Shown one piece after another: positions 1 through 8,285 of a DNA stretch of 24,284 bases; position 1 is the first letter of the stretch, and each line of letters starts with the position of its first letter. Under the pieces are notes generated by a model. That model saw nothing but the letters and a program-made list of their open reading frames with translations. It did no database searches and was not told the origin of the DNA. The stretch lies in the IMG/VR virus record IMGVR_UViG_3300038954_000074, positions 1 to 24,284 of that record, one strand, 5' to 3'. Both the position numbers and the translations under genes were made by a program. Source of the DNA: a virus.

Positions 1-42
1 ACCCAGGTTGCGCATGCCGCGCCCGCCGTAGTTGTCGCTCAT
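1..42 (-). CDS. start of an unidentified virion-region gene (partial)
   Basis: Only the first 14 codons are inside the window, beginning MSDNYGGRGMRNLG; the gene runs off the left edge. Its ATG overlaps the TGA of the preceding gene as ATGA, the usual coupling in this genome. By position, after the internal virion protein, it is probably a further internal virion or tail protein. The visible residues do not allow a family call. Confidence 0.6.
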   Translation of the reverse strand, partial: MSDNYGGRGMRNLG

Positions 43-584
43 GAGACCCCCATGTTCAGACCGCGGCCCACTGCCCCTACGAAATCTCCGACGAAATCGG
101 TGATGTCGGCGCCGAGCTGCCATTTGCGGTTCGCGTCGACTTCATCGGCACCGCGTTCCAGACGCGCGATATCGTACTGGCCACCGAGTCTGGCTATGTC
201 GATCTGCTCGAGCCCGAGCTGGAGATCCTTACGTGCTTCGTTCAGGCTTTCCCGAGTGAGGCCGCTGAGCCTGGTGCGCTGTACGCCTACCGATCCGTTG
301 CCACGAACGCCGCGCGCTCCCGCGGTGGCCCGGAGCGTTCCCTGCGCCTGCATGGCCTGGCGCTTGATCTGTTGCGTGGTGCGCTGATAATCGGTGCGCA
401 GTCGGTCCTCGCGGAGATCAAGCTCTTTCTCCATGAGAATCCGCTGTTCTTCGGCTTGTCGGCGCAGTTCCTCCTCTTCTCGACGCGCCTCGGCGTTGTT
501 TCCGAACAGGTTAAGGCTGCGGCCGGCGAGGCCGGTCACTCCCATTGTCGATACAATCGCTCCTGCGATGGGGAGTAGAATCAT
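39..584 (-). CDS. internal virion protein candidate, N-terminal membrane-like segment and long coiled coil
   Basis: This 181-residue protein opens with a hydrophobic Gly/Ala-rich segment (residues 1-25, MILLPIAGAIVSTMGVTGLAG) and continues with a Glu/Arg/Gln-rich helical stretch (about 32-80) that should form a coiled coil. A Gly/Arg-rich centre and a second helix (about 110-150) follow, and the end is again Gly-rich and hydrophobic. It comes directly after tail tubular protein B, where short-tailed phages carry the small internal core protein ejected with DNA (T7 gp14 position). The role is inferred from position and architecture, not from recognised sequence. The ATG at 584 has GGAGG nine bases upstream, inside the end of the preceding region. 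Confidence 0.65.
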   Translation of the reverse strand: MILLPIAGAIVSTMGVTGLAGRSLNLFGNNAEARREEEELRRQAEEQRILMEKELDLREDRLRTDYQRTTQQIKRQAMQAQGTLRATAGARGVRGNGSVGVQRTRLSGLTRESLNEARKDLQLGLEQIDIARLGGQYDIARLERGADEVDANRKWQLGADITDFVGDFVGAVGRGLNMGVS

Positions 585-585
585 A

Positions 586-3000
586 TCACTGCCCTCCTCG
601 GTATGCGCCGAGCTCCGGTAGGATCACCGCGACGGTACACGGGACCGGGAGAGAACTCTCGATCGTCACGCGCTGATCGTTGTCGTAATCTCCGCCGAGC
701 GGCACGAGCTTTTCACCAGTGAACAATTGTGTTGGCTGTCCGTACGGTGTGCTCGGTTCTCTGAATATGATCTCTTCAAGCGCGTCCGGGTCGTATCCGG
801 CTTGTGCCTGCATTGTGTTGATGAAACGGGCACGAACCGCATGCATTCGGCCGCGTTTTGCTTCGGCCAGGGCGGCCATGATGTTCATGGTCTGCATGCG
901 CATTGTGAACGGTAGGCCGACGTGAATGACGTTTCCATAGCGTCCGTCGTCGAGTGTGACCGTTCCGCTTGTTACTGTGCGATCTCCGTGCGGGCCGCCG
1001 TCGACGGCTATGCTCACGGTTTCGCCTTCCAGGTGCGTGAGTCCAGTAACCTGCGCGTAGACCTGCTCCATCGTGCCGGCGGTTGCAGGGTCACGGCCCG
1101 TCCCGTCCTCATTGTCCAGCGTGAACGTGTTGGCGTCGGTCACGGTGATCAGAAAGGTACGGCCCTCGAGCTCGGTCATGCCAGTGACGTCGGTGATCCG
1201 CACACGGTCGCCGGTGCTCAGCCCGTGCGCCGTTGCGGTTACGCTCACGGGGTCGGCGGCGGTTGCCGCCTCGAGCGCGAAACTGTCGCCGCCGTCAAGA
1301 ATCGTTCCGGCGTCCACGTGGTGCCGTTCGGCCAGGTCCGTCGGGTATCGTGCGCTCATGTATTCGACGTACCGAGTCACCGATCCATCGATTGTGCGCT
1401 TCACGGTCATCCAAAGCTCATCCTCGGATCCCGCGGGGATCGTGGCGATGCTCTCGATCTCTCCATCTGTCACGTGGCGCGCCCATCCCATCGTTTCGGT
1501 CGACTTTTCATAGGTGAGAGAAAGTAGCACGCCGTCGGTGCGCAGTATCCACAGTACGGGGTCGGGGTCGCTCGAGAACGCAAGCTCACGAATCCCAGGG
1601 TCGGTGATGTGGTCGCTCCAGAATGTGAGATCGGCCGCGCGATATGCCTGCAGCTCGTTGCGATAGAAGTATTCGCGAATCTTCTTCGCTCCCTTCTGTA
1701 CAAACAGGACGTTCTCGTTAATGAGCATGCCCTGGATATTGGCGCTACCGAACGTTGTTCGACGGTCTGCGACGACCGAGCGAGGTGTGATTCCTGCCTC
1801 TCCGCCCCCCATGACCCATTCGCTACCGGTCGTGCCGATGATGAGCATGTTCTTCGATGCGATCCACTGAATCTTGTCGCTTCGATCGGAGAGAAGCGAG
1901 TATTGCCACGCGTCCTGGTCGGTCGGGCCGAGAAGAAACAGGGTGTAGTAGCCGGTCGCGCTGCCCCAGACTGTGTTGTTGGCATTGATGGTGCCGGCAA
2001 AGATGAGTCGGTCTTGAAAGTATCCGACCGCGGCGGGATAGTCGCCCGACTCGTCAAACGGATTCGGGTTGATCGTGGTTGAAATCGCGACCCAATTCGT
2101 CGTGTCGCTTGATGGCTCCGTCTCCGAGTAGACTTCGTTCAGACACCGATAGTACGTACCCGCGTACTCGACAATTTGCCCCGGGGCGTACGTGGTCGCG
2201 AATCGTCGGATGCCGGTGATGTTTCCTTCACGATCACGAATATAGACGGTTTCCGGGCTCTGCCAGGACGGCACGGCGAGCTCGAGATCTTCCCACGTCC
2301 ACGCCGTCGGTCCGTAGTAGGTCAGAAGTTTTGGGGGCTTGTTTGGCTGTACGAGCGCGAGCTGATTGTTCGCCTGAACGTATTTGATCGTGGAGAGCTC
2401 TGCCTGCGCATAGAACGCTGCGCTGTCTTGCTCGACGACGATTGTGTCAACGGTGCTGGTGGCGACGCTTGGATAGCCGGCGCCTTGGTTCGCGCTCTGC
2501 GTGTTTCCGTCGGCGTCCTTGGCTGAAAGCTCTTCGCCGTCAGTAAATGTGCCCGACGGTGCAGAAATCAGATACTCGAGCGAGCTATTCTGCTTCAAGA
2601 TGTAGGCGGTCACTCCGGATGTCCCACCGGTCAGTTCCGCCCCGGCGGCCCATGGTTGTGTCGGAGCGGCATCAAGAGTCATGGTGTAGCGGGTCGTGTA
2701 CAGAAGATGATCGCCATCGTCATTGTGCATGACGCGGACCCCGCCGTCGAAGAACTCGAGCACGTAGCGGGTATTCTCGTCCACGACGAACTCGATCAGT
2801 CTGCTTGCTGCGGTGATGTCGGCTGTCTCGGCCATCCAGACCGTGCCCGGACGCTTCTCGGCGCCCCCCTGGGGGAGCACGAGCGCGTTCTGCAGCTCGG
2901 CGAGTCCCTGATAGAACGCCTCGGCGTCGCTTCGTCCTTCCATCCGCGGGCTGAGCTCGCCGCGGACAAAGTTACTGATCACCGGCGTCATGAGACTCAT
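586..3000 (-). CDS. tail tubular protein B-like tail/nozzle protein
   Basis: This is an 804-residue structural protein. The N-terminus, with NFVRGELSPRMEGRSD at residues 9-24 followed by LVLPQGGAEKRPGT, carries the signature of the large tail protein of BPP-1-type and related podoviruses, which forms the lower tail tube or nozzle together with tail tubular protein A. The remainder is beta-rich with many Thr/Ser/Asp. The frame is open far upstream (to 3522), but the ATG at 3000 is chosen because it overlaps the stop of tail tubular protein A as ATGA and because the conserved N-terminus begins there. Family placement is firm; the exact position in the virion is inferred from T7 gp12-type proteins. 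Confidence 0.87.
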   Translation of the reverse strand: MSLMTPVISNFVRGELSPRMEGRSDAEAFYQGLAELQNALVLPQGGAEKRPGTVWMAETADITAASRLIEFVVDENTRYVLEFFDGGVRVMHNDDGDHLLYTTRYTMTLDAAPTQPWAAGAELTGGTSGVTAYILKQNSSLEYLISAPSGTFTDGEELSAKDADGNTQSANQGAGYPSVATSTVDTIVVEQDSAAFYAQAELSTIKYVQANNQLALVQPNKPPKLLTYYGPTAWTWEDLELAVPSWQSPETVYIRDREGNITGIRRFATTYAPGQIVEYAGTYYRCLNEVYSETEPSSDTTNWVAISTTINPNPFDESGDYPAAVGYFQDRLIFAGTINANNTVWGSATGYYTLFLLGPTDQDAWQYSLLSDRSDKIQWIASKNMLIIGTTGSEWVMGGGEAGITPRSVVADRRTTFGSANIQGMLINENVLFVQKGAKKIREYFYRNELQAYRAADLTFWSDHITDPGIRELAFSSDPDPVLWILRTDGVLLSLTYEKSTETMGWARHVTDGEIESIATIPAGSEDELWMTVKRTIDGSVTRYVEYMSARYPTDLAERHHVDAGTILDGGDSFALEAATAADPVSVTATAHGLSTGDRVRITDVTGMTELEGRTFLITVTDANTFTLDNEDGTGRDPATAGTMEQVYAQVTGLTHLEGETVSIAVDGGPHGDRTVTSGTVTLDDGRYGNVIHVGLPFTMRMQTMNIMAALAEAKRGRMHAVRARFINTMQAQAGYDPDALEEIIFREPSTPYGQPTQLFTGEKLVPLGGDYDNDQRVTIESSLPVPCTVAVILPELGAYRGGQ

Positions 3001-3632
3001 TCGTAGAACCTCTCGCGCGTCGGATGGTTGCCGACCGAAACGTCGCGGAACGATGTCGTGTCGCGGTATCCCTGCCAGCGGTGCGCCGCGTCCGCGCCGG
3101 CGGCTTCCATTCGCTTCGATCCGTAGAGCCTGAGCGCGTACTCCTCGTTTTCGTGGCTCTGCGTGAGCTTGAAGGCCATCGCCGCGGCCATGGCGTAGGC
3201 CATCGCGTAGACGAGAAGCGGGTCGAAGAGCGTGACGTCTTCGATCTGAGCGACGTACTTGATCGCGCACCGATCGCCGTCGTAGTACAGCGAGCGGCCT
3301 TCGATCATGTACTTCGCCTGCGATGCGTCGATGTCGGCGTAGTCGTTGGTCGGATCCACGAGCCCGATCACACGAAGACACCGCGGATCGGCGGGAAGCT
3401 GATACGCGTAATCGAACGGCGTGTAATTGTCGATGTCGAGCTGCGCGAGCTCGGCGCGCCGGACCGCCACGGACCAGTTCGCTTCCGGGTCTGCGAGCAC
3501 GTTGTCGCGTACGGTGTCCCATAGCTCGTTTGCGAGCACGCTCTTTGCGTCGGATCCGTCGATGCTCGATATGCGCTCGGCGCCGATTGCGGTCAATCCC
3601 AGGTTGACGATCTTGGTGACGGTTGTACTCAT
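2997..3632 (-). CDS. tail tubular protein A-like (head-tail adaptor)
   Basis: The 211-residue protein begins MSTTVTKIVNLGLTAIGAERI, then ELWDTVRDNVLADPEANWSVAVRRAELA and YAYQLPADPRCLRVIG. This is the pattern of T7 gp11-like tail tubular protein A: a helical N-terminus with a W-(S/A) turn and a YxLP-DxLRV strand. It should form a dodecameric ring between portal and nozzle. It is translationally coupled to the tail tubular B gene by an ATGA overlap. The Ala-rich helix near residues 140-156 (YAMAYAMAAAMAFKLTQ) is typical of the family. A GC-rich hairpin lies just upstream in the mRNA. Confidence 0.88.
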   Translation of the reverse strand: MSTTVTKIVNLGLTAIGAERISSIDGSDAKSVLANELWDTVRDNVLADPEANWSVAVRRAELAQLDIDNYTPFDYAYQLPADPRCLRVIGLVDPTNDYADIDASQAKYMIEGRSLYYDGDRCAIKYVAQIEDVTLFDPLLVYAMAYAMAAAMAFKLTQSHENEEYALRLYGSKRMEAAGADAAHRWQGYRDTTSFRDVSVGNHPTRERFYE

Positions 3633-3653
3633 CGGTTCCTCCGGAAGTGAAAC

Positions 3654-3679
3654 GGGCGGGCCGCGCTACCGACCCGCCC
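3654..3679 (-). other. GC-rich hairpin between virion genes
   Basis: Seven-base arms GGGCGGG (3654-3660) and CCCGCCC (3673-3679) flank a 12-base loop in the short gap before the tail tubular A gene. On the minus strand it is followed by GTTTCAC, not a real U-tract, so it is at best a weak terminator or attenuator, or an mRNA-stabilising or processing structure. Confidence 0.5.
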
Positions 3680-3685
3680 TTGTGC

Positions 3686-4009
3686 TCACTTCTTTCCGTC
3701 GTCCTTCGGCTCGTCCTTCGGCGCAGCCTTGGCCTTGGGCACTTCCTTGCCCGCGGCCTTCATCTGCTCCTCGAACGTGCCGGCGCGAAGCGGATCGTAG
3801 CCGTCGTACACCATGCCGGTGTCGGGGTTGTATCCCTTCGGCGGGTCACCGGTGACGAGCTCGCCGCCGGGGGCGACGTCGGCCACGTACTGTGCGTACT
3901 TGTGGCCGGGCCAGTCCGCCGGACGGTCGATCGTGGCGCCCTCCATGCGAAGGGCGCCGTCGAAGTAGCACCGCCGGACGATGCGGTAACGCTTGCTCTT
4001 GGCGGCCAT
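3686..4009 (-). CDS. small virion-module protein, unknown
   Basis: A 107-residue protein starting MAAKSKRYRIVRRCYFDG. The N-terminal half looks like a compact beta domain; an intermediate segment reads DPPKGYNPDTGMVYDGYDPLRAG; the last 25 residues are Lys/Ala/Asp-rich (KAKAAPKDEPKDDGKK) and probably disordered. It lies between the cement protein gene and the tail tubular A gene, one base after the former. I do not recognise the family. Position suggests a head-decoration, head-completion or assembly role, but this is only inference. Confidence 0.75.
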   Translation of the reverse strand: MAAKSKRYRIVRRCYFDGALRMEGATIDRPADWPGHKYAQYVADVAPGGELVTGDPPKGYNPDTGMVYDGYDPLRAGTFEEQMKAAGKEVPKAKAAPKDEPKDDGKK

Positions 4010-4010
4010 C

Positions 4011-4412
4011 TTACAGCGCCTCCAGCCAGCAATTCACGTTGCCGGACGTGAAGTCCTCTCCGCTGACGGTGTAGTAGACACCGACGTACCGCTTGATCGA
4101 GCCCGGCGGCACGATCATTTCCAGGCGGTAGCCTGCGCCGAGACTGGCCTCGGCGATAGCGGCGGATTCCACGATCACCGTGCTCGAGCCGTCGATGGGT
4201 TCGGCCGCGTCGTCCACGAGCGATACCACGAGACTCGCGCCGTCTGCGGCGCTGTCGAGCTCGGTTTCCACGGTGAACACGAGCCGCACGGGCGTCCCTT
4301 CACCGAAACCGGGATCCTCGGCCGCGTAGAGATCCAGGTTGTTCGTCGCCGCGGCCGATGCGGTGAGCGCCTGATTGTCGGAGAATCGATGCAGTGCATC
4401 AACGATTGCCAT
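4011..4412 (-). CDS. Bbp16-like capsid cement protein
   Basis: A 133-residue, beta-rich, cysteine-poor protein beginning MAIVDALHRFSDNQALTASAAATNNLDL, followed by FGEGTPVRLVFTVET and ending YVGVYYTVSGEDFTSGNVNCWLEAL. The opening (DNQ...T.S...S.N.LDL), size and beta character fit the Bbp16 family, the jelly-roll cement protein that sits on the BPP-1 capsid. Its place directly after the major capsid gene agrees. The 57-base gap before it contains its Shine-Dalgarno (GGAGGAGGACAGT before the ATG) and a strong hairpin, which may help set cement and capsid levels separately. Confidence 0.85.
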   Translation of the reverse strand: MAIVDALHRFSDNQALTASAAATNNLDLYAAEDPGFGEGTPVRLVFTVETELDSAADGASLVVSLVDDAAEPIDGSSTVIVESAAIAEASLGAGYRLEMIVPPGSIKRYVGVYYTVSGEDFTSGNVNCWLEAL

Positions 4413-4440
4413 ACTGTCCTCCTCCTGTAAGGAGATTCAC

Positions 4441-4461
4441 GCCGCCCCTGCGCGGGGCGGC
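4441..4461 (-). other. perfect 8-bp hairpin downstream of capsid gene
   Basis: Arms GCCGCCCC (4441-4448) and GGGGCGGC (4454-4461) with a five-base loop, located nine bases past the capsid stop codon. No U-tract follows on either strand (minus strand continues GTGAATCTCC), so it is not a standard intrinsic terminator. A 3'-stabiliser for capsid mRNA or an RNase processing signal is more likely. Confidence 0.6.
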
Positions 4462-4469
4462 ATGACGCT

Positions 4470-5447
4470 TTATGAGACGGCCGACTCGGTGTCGAGAATC
4501 TGCTCGACGACTGCGATCGGAGATCCATTGAAACGCGTGATGTTCGTTCCATCCTGGAGCACGTCCAGGGTGAAGTAGGCGTTCGACTTGTCGTGCGCCC
4601 ACACGTCGAACTGACCCTTGGTGGTCCGGTTGACGTAGATCACGCTGTCGCGGCCGAACCGCGGGAGCTGGGCCTGCAGGAGAATCAGATTCTCCGCCAC
4701 GTTGTCGGCGCGCAGGTTGTTGGACGTCCCGGCGCTTTCGACGTTGGCCAGGCGGTGCACGGCGCGATCCTCGTCGGGAATCGCGAGGCCGATCTTCACC
4801 TGGACCTGGTACTCGTAGCCGCGGTACGGCTTCGAGCTCGAGTCGTAGAGCGTGTTCTCGCCGAGCGCCTTCGACATGATACCGGCCTCGCTACCCTTCG
4901 GGTAGAAAAGGTGCGCGGCGTCGCGGCCCCATTCGACGAGCCACACGCTCGTGAGATCGCTTCCCGAACCGCCGGCGCTCACGACGTGATTCGACGCCAG
5001 CGCGTTGTACCGCGTGGCCAGACCGTCGATCACCTTCGGGTCACTTGCGGTGTTCCCGTAGATGAAGTTGTAGGCGAACGCCTGGAGCTCTGCCTCCATG
5101 TGTGCCTTGACTTCACCCATCATGAACTCGTTGAAATCGGGCTCGGGCCCGTAGATCAGCTCGTCCACCTGAATGATCGAGTCCAGGACCATGATACCCT
5201 CACGGACCTGGCGGACCTTGCTGACGGTGTTCGTCGCGCCTTCGTTCGGACCTCGGGCGCTCACCGTCGGAAGGGCTCCACGGATCGTGGAAACGTGGCT
5301 GTGCACGTCGTTGCCCTCGTAGGCCGCGGCGGTCTTGAAGATATCGTTCAATTCGTCCAGGATCTCGGCGATCTTCTGGACCTCACCGTTGTAGCGGCGC
5401 TTGGCCTGCTCGAGAACGGTGATTACGTTCTGTGAAAGGGTTGACAT
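4470..5447 (-). CDS. major capsid protein, BPP-1-like
   Basis: A 325-residue protein, starting MSTLSQNVITVLEQAKRR. Features of this podovirus capsid family are the N-terminal helix, the central ELIYGPEPDFNEFMMGEVKAHMEA block, the segment after NFIYGNTASDPKVIDGLATR, and the late GRDSVIYVNRTTKGQFDVWA. BPP-1 capsid has an HK97-like fold with rearranged topology; the sequence resembles that group rather than classic HK97 or P22. It is preceded by a scaffold gene and followed by the cement protein gene, the standard order. The ATG has AGGAGA upstream in a 31-base gap that also contains a small GCGCG/CGCGC inverted repeat. Confidence 0.88.
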   Translation of the reverse strand: MSTLSQNVITVLEQAKRRYNGEVQKIAEILDELNDIFKTAAAYEGNDVHSHVSTIRGALPTVSARGPNEGATNTVSKVRQVREGIMVLDSIIQVDELIYGPEPDFNEFMMGEVKAHMEAELQAFAYNFIYGNTASDPKVIDGLATRYNALASNHVVSAGGSGSDLTSVWLVEWGRDAAHLFYPKGSEAGIMSKALGENTLYDSSSKPYRGYEYQVQVKIGLAIPDEDRAVHRLANVESAGTSNNLRADNVAENLILLQAQLPRFGRDSVIYVNRTTKGQFDVWAHDKSNAYFTLDVLQDGTNITRFNGSPIAVVEQILDTESAVS

Positions 5448-5478
5448 TGCGCGTTCTCCTTTGACGCGCTACCAATCC

Positions 5479-6246
5479 CTATGAGCTCCTCCCGAAATCG
5501 AGCATAGGCAGTCCAGTGTTGATGCTTCGTCCGTCTTCGCCGCCCAGGCTGCCCGGCTGCCCCGCGGGGCCCCGGTCTTCGCTGATCATCGTCGCGACCT
5601 GGTGGAATGCGCGGAATAGATCGACGCTCACGGTCGCCGGCAATTCTGCCAGCGTTTTCGCGAGCTTGTCGCCTCCCAGTTTGCGCGCTGCTTCCACCGC
5701 CGCTTCCGCATTGGCCTCGTAGTTGTCCGACCATTCCTCTCGCAAGCCTTTCTCCGCGGCATCGGCCGCTTTGTTGTGCTCCTCGAGCGCTGATCGGTGG
5801 GCCTCGACGTTCTTTTCGTAGAGCGTCTGTGCCTGCTCGGGCGTCAAGTGCGCCTCGTGGGCGCGTTGGGCGAACTCACTGACGTACTTCTCTGGTACGA
5901 TCTCGTTCGGCTCAAGTTGGTAGCCTTCGGGTGACTCGGGTACGCCTATCTTCTGATAGTACGCTGCCCGATCCTCATCCGTGGCATCCTCGCCGGGTAC
6001 GGTGATTCCGTTCTTCTGCTGCTCGATGTAACGCTCGGCGAGCTCGCTCGGCGAATTGATGCCGGCGAGCGCTTCGTTTCCGCGTAGATCAAGGCGCAGT
6101 TGGCGGTGCCACGAGTCCGACGCTTGGGGTGAGTCCGTTCGCCCATTGTCGCCCGTCGCGGGTTCACTCTGCGGGGTGGCGTCGGTCTGAGTGGCGCCAT
6201 CCTGCGGAGCTGCATCGGTTTCGGACGTTTGGCTATTTGGGTCCAT
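5479..6246 (-). CDS. scaffolding protein (phage capsid assembly)
   Basis: This 255-residue acidic protein has an N-terminal disordered Gln/Thr/Asp/Ala-rich region (1-45), then SWHRQLRLDLRGNEALAG and ELAERYIEQQKN. The block YYQKIGVPESPEGYQL with EYQ-like spacing is the hallmark of podovirus and siphovirus scaffold proteins. A long helical middle (about 130-215, rich in Glu/Ala/Lys) and a C-terminal tail follow. It lies directly upstream of the capsid gene. Scaffold proteins line the inside of the prohead and leave before DNA packaging. Assignment rests on the IGVPESPEGY motif, composition and position. Confidence 0.87.
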   Translation of the reverse strand: MDPNSQTSETDAAPQDGATQTDATPQSEPATGDNGRTDSPQASDSWHRQLRLDLRGNEALAGINSPSELAERYIEQQKNGITVPGEDATDEDRAAYYQKIGVPESPEGYQLEPNEIVPEKYVSEFAQRAHEAHLTPEQAQTLYEKNVEAHRSALEEHNKAADAAEKGLREEWSDNYEANAEAAVEAARKLGGDKLAKTLAELPATVSVDLFRAFHQVATMISEDRGPAGQPGSLGGEDGRSINTGLPMLDFGRSS

Positions 6247-6255
6247 GCGTTCCTG

Positions 6256-6588
6256 TTACTCCGTTCGTTTTGGTCGATTGTAGCTCGGGATCCTCCCGGG
6301 GATCTCAAGATACGCCGCTGTTACACTGCGGAGCTGTTCAGCATGCCATATGCCGAGCTCCGCGAGAATCAGCTTCGCCACGTTTCCGAGCGCTGCCTCG
6401 GCCGCCGACGCGTCTGACGTCGAGAAGTGGCCCAGGATGCTCAGTAGCTTGGCGAGCACTTCCTTTCCGTTCTCTGTGCCGAAAACCTCCCTCCACGTGT
6501 TGATGGTGTTCGCGTCGATCTGGAGATACTCCTGCCGTACGCGCTCGAGAATGCGGTCTATGCCGTCGTGCTCAAGTTGCTCGCTCAT
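6256..6588 (-). CDS. small protein of the portal-scaffold interval, unknown
   Basis: A 110-residue, mainly helical protein beginning MSEQLEHDGIDRILERVRQEYLQIDANTINTWREVFGTENGKEVLAKLLSIL. It contains W32 and an Ala-rich helix, and ends with a Pro/Arg tail. Its ATG overlaps the portal stop codon (ATGA), so it is made with the portal. Small helical genes at this position are common in BPP-1-type genomes, but I know no function. It could be an assembly chaperone or minor head protein; that is a guess from position. Confidence 0.78.
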   Translation of the reverse strand: MSEQLEHDGIDRILERVRQEYLQIDANTINTWREVFGTENGKEVLAKLLSILGHFSTSDASAAEAALGNVAKLILAELGIWHAEQLRSVTAAYLEIPGRIPSYNRPKRTE

Positions 6589-8282
6589 CCTATCCCCGGT
6601 GGTCGCGCCGTGCCGCCCCCTCCGGGCATCCCGGATCCGCCGGCCTTGGCAAGTGTTGCCTGTAGCTCCGCCGCCTGCTTGGCGAGCGCGATCTCGCGCT
6701 CCTGCGCGGCCATCCTGTTACGCTGCTCTCTGATCGCCTGTACGTCTTCTTCGCTTCGGATCAGATCCTCGGGCGTGTCCATGCGGCGAAGCGCCTCCTT
6801 CATGAGCGCATTCCCGTCGATGTAGTCGATCGTCTCGGGGATCATCTGCGTCACGAGCGACGCCTGGTTGAGAATCTGGATCACGTTCATCTGCCCATAG
6901 TGACGCTTCTGGAGCTGCGCCAGGGGCCCGTCGTAGGTGAACCGGGTGTCTGCGATACGATCCCGGATCTCCGGCGGCGGATCCGGCATCATGCCTTCCT
7001 GCTCGAGAATGTAAGCGATTGTCGCAAGCGACGGATCCAAGAACTCGCTTTCGTAGCGCCCGACCTCGGCGCCCATGACGGCGGCCTTCTCGCCGGCGAG
7101 CTGCGCCGTCTCATAGGCGGTGCGCTGGCCAGACTGGCTCTGGCTCAGCATGAGCCAGAAATCAACGTGGTAGTGACGGCGAATCGACTCCCGGATATCG
7201 TCCTGGAGATCCACCCCCCACGGGTAGCTGCCGACCGCCGCGACCTGCGTGACCTGCCGCCGCGGGTCGTAGTACGGCGTCATGCCGTGTGGGTTCAGGT
7301 TCAGCTTTCCCTCGAGCTCGGCCGGGTACTGCATCGGCGGGCGCACCGCCAGGTCCGCGGCGAGCAGCATCGTCTCGTTGATCTTCTCGGCTCGCAAGAG
7401 ATCGATCAGCGCAAGGTGGCTCGGCCCGCGTCCGTACGGGGAGCCGGGATAGCGCGAGAAGCGCCAGAAGATGTCGCGCAATCTGTCGTATCCGGATTCG
7501 CGCAGCATGCGGTTTGGACCCATGAGGATCCAGACGCTCGCATAGTTCTTGTCCGTGTTCACGCGCAGTCCATCGACCATTTTGTCGCGTCGCGGGTAGC
7601 ACGCGTGGAGTACCTTTTTCGTCGCAAGCGGCTGCCGGCGCGCTTGATCCAGCTCGTGTGACTCGAGCGCTTGCTCGCCGAACTCGTCGACGATCTGCCG
7701 CCAGTTGAGCTCTTCGACGATGTAGACCGTATCCACCATGCCGAGCGCGTTCTCGGCGATGTATACCTGATTCGGATGCCGCGGTCGGAAGTGCAGCTTT
7801 CGGTGCGCCTGACTGAAATCGATGGTCCATCCGCCGGTGCCGACGGATCCGCCGGCCTTCAACACGGGCTGAATGCTGTCGTAGAAGTTGGAGCTCTGCA
7901 GTTGCCACGTGATGACTTCCGTGCGCTCCTGGAGATAGCGTCGGACGCCGGCGGCTTTCATGAGCTTGTGGTCAGCGAGCGTTTCCTTGACCCACGGGGA
8001 ATTGCGCGGCGTCGTGTAGCCTTGAAAACCGTTTGCCCACAAGCGCAGCGCGTCCCGCCCGGTGGCGTCGAAGTTCTGCGCCACGCGCCGCTCGGGTAGC
8101 GATGCGTCGGCGACCTCGTTCATGATGTCCGAGTACTCGGGCGCGATGATCTCGGTGATGTCTTCCCAAATGGATTCTTCGCGCTGGCGGATCTTCTTCA
8201 TTTCCTCGAGCCGCGTAAGGATTTCGCTCGTGAGTCGTGCGGTTCGGGCGTCCTGTCTGCTTACCAGCGCGGTATCGCTCAT
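6585..8282 (-). CDS. portal protein (head-to-tail connecting protein family)
   Basis: A 565-residue protein matching the podovirus head-to-tail connector: an N-terminal helix with IRQREESIWEDITEIIAPEY (about residues 35-54), RDALRLWANGFQGYTTP near residue 80, then NFYDSIQPVLKAGGSVGTGGW, and PYGRGPSHLALIDLLRAEKINE in the core. The C-terminus is coiled-coil (VQAIREQRNRMAAQEREIALAKQAAEL) with a Gly/Pro tail. It should form the dodecameric portal through which DNA is packaged and ejected. Length fits the family. The gene is four bases downstream of its upstream neighbour and overlaps the next gene by ATGA. Confidence 0.92.
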   Translation of the reverse strand: MSDTALVSRQDARTARLTSEILTRLEEMKKIRQREESIWEDITEIIAPEYSDIMNEVADASLPERRVAQNFDATGRDALRLWANGFQGYTTPRNSPWVKETLADHKLMKAAGVRRYLQERTEVITWQLQSSNFYDSIQPVLKAGGSVGTGGWTIDFSQAHRKLHFRPRHPNQVYIAENALGMVDTVYIVEELNWRQIVDEFGEQALESHELDQARRQPLATKKVLHACYPRRDKMVDGLRVNTDKNYASVWILMGPNRMLRESGYDRLRDIFWRFSRYPGSPYGRGPSHLALIDLLRAEKINETMLLAADLAVRPPMQYPAELEGKLNLNPHGMTPYYDPRRQVTQVAAVGSYPWGVDLQDDIRESIRRHYHVDFWLMLSQSQSGQRTAYETAQLAGEKAAVMGAEVGRYESEFLDPSLATIAYILEQEGMMPDPPPEIRDRIADTRFTYDGPLAQLQKRHYGQMNVIQILNQASLVTQMIPETIDYIDGNALMKEALRRMDTPEDLIRSEEDVQAIREQRNRMAAQEREIALAKQAAELQATLAKAGGSGMPGGGGTARPPGIG

Positions 8283-8285
8283 GGG

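Noticed and set aside
3001-3522. N-terminal extension of the tail tubular B gene
   Set aside because: This part is the shadow of the tail tubular A gene, Arg-rich and without the family's N-terminal pattern, which begins at 3000.
4593-5435. 280-residue open frame on the plus strand opposite the capsid gene
   Set aside because: It is a mirror of the capsid gene's codon bias: His/Val/Arg/Leu-rich, no Shine-Dalgarno, and no domain. The capsid reading is clearly the real one.
6900-7661. 253-residue plus-strand open frame inside the portal gene
   Set aside because: Antisense shadow in high-GC DNA; the portal protein is well supported by its family motifs.
7162-7908. 248-residue minus-strand open frame overlapping the portal in another frame
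   Set aside because: Unlike the nested gene in the methyltransferase, it has Arg/Ala/Gly-rich composition, no recognisable motifs and no Shine-Dalgarno.
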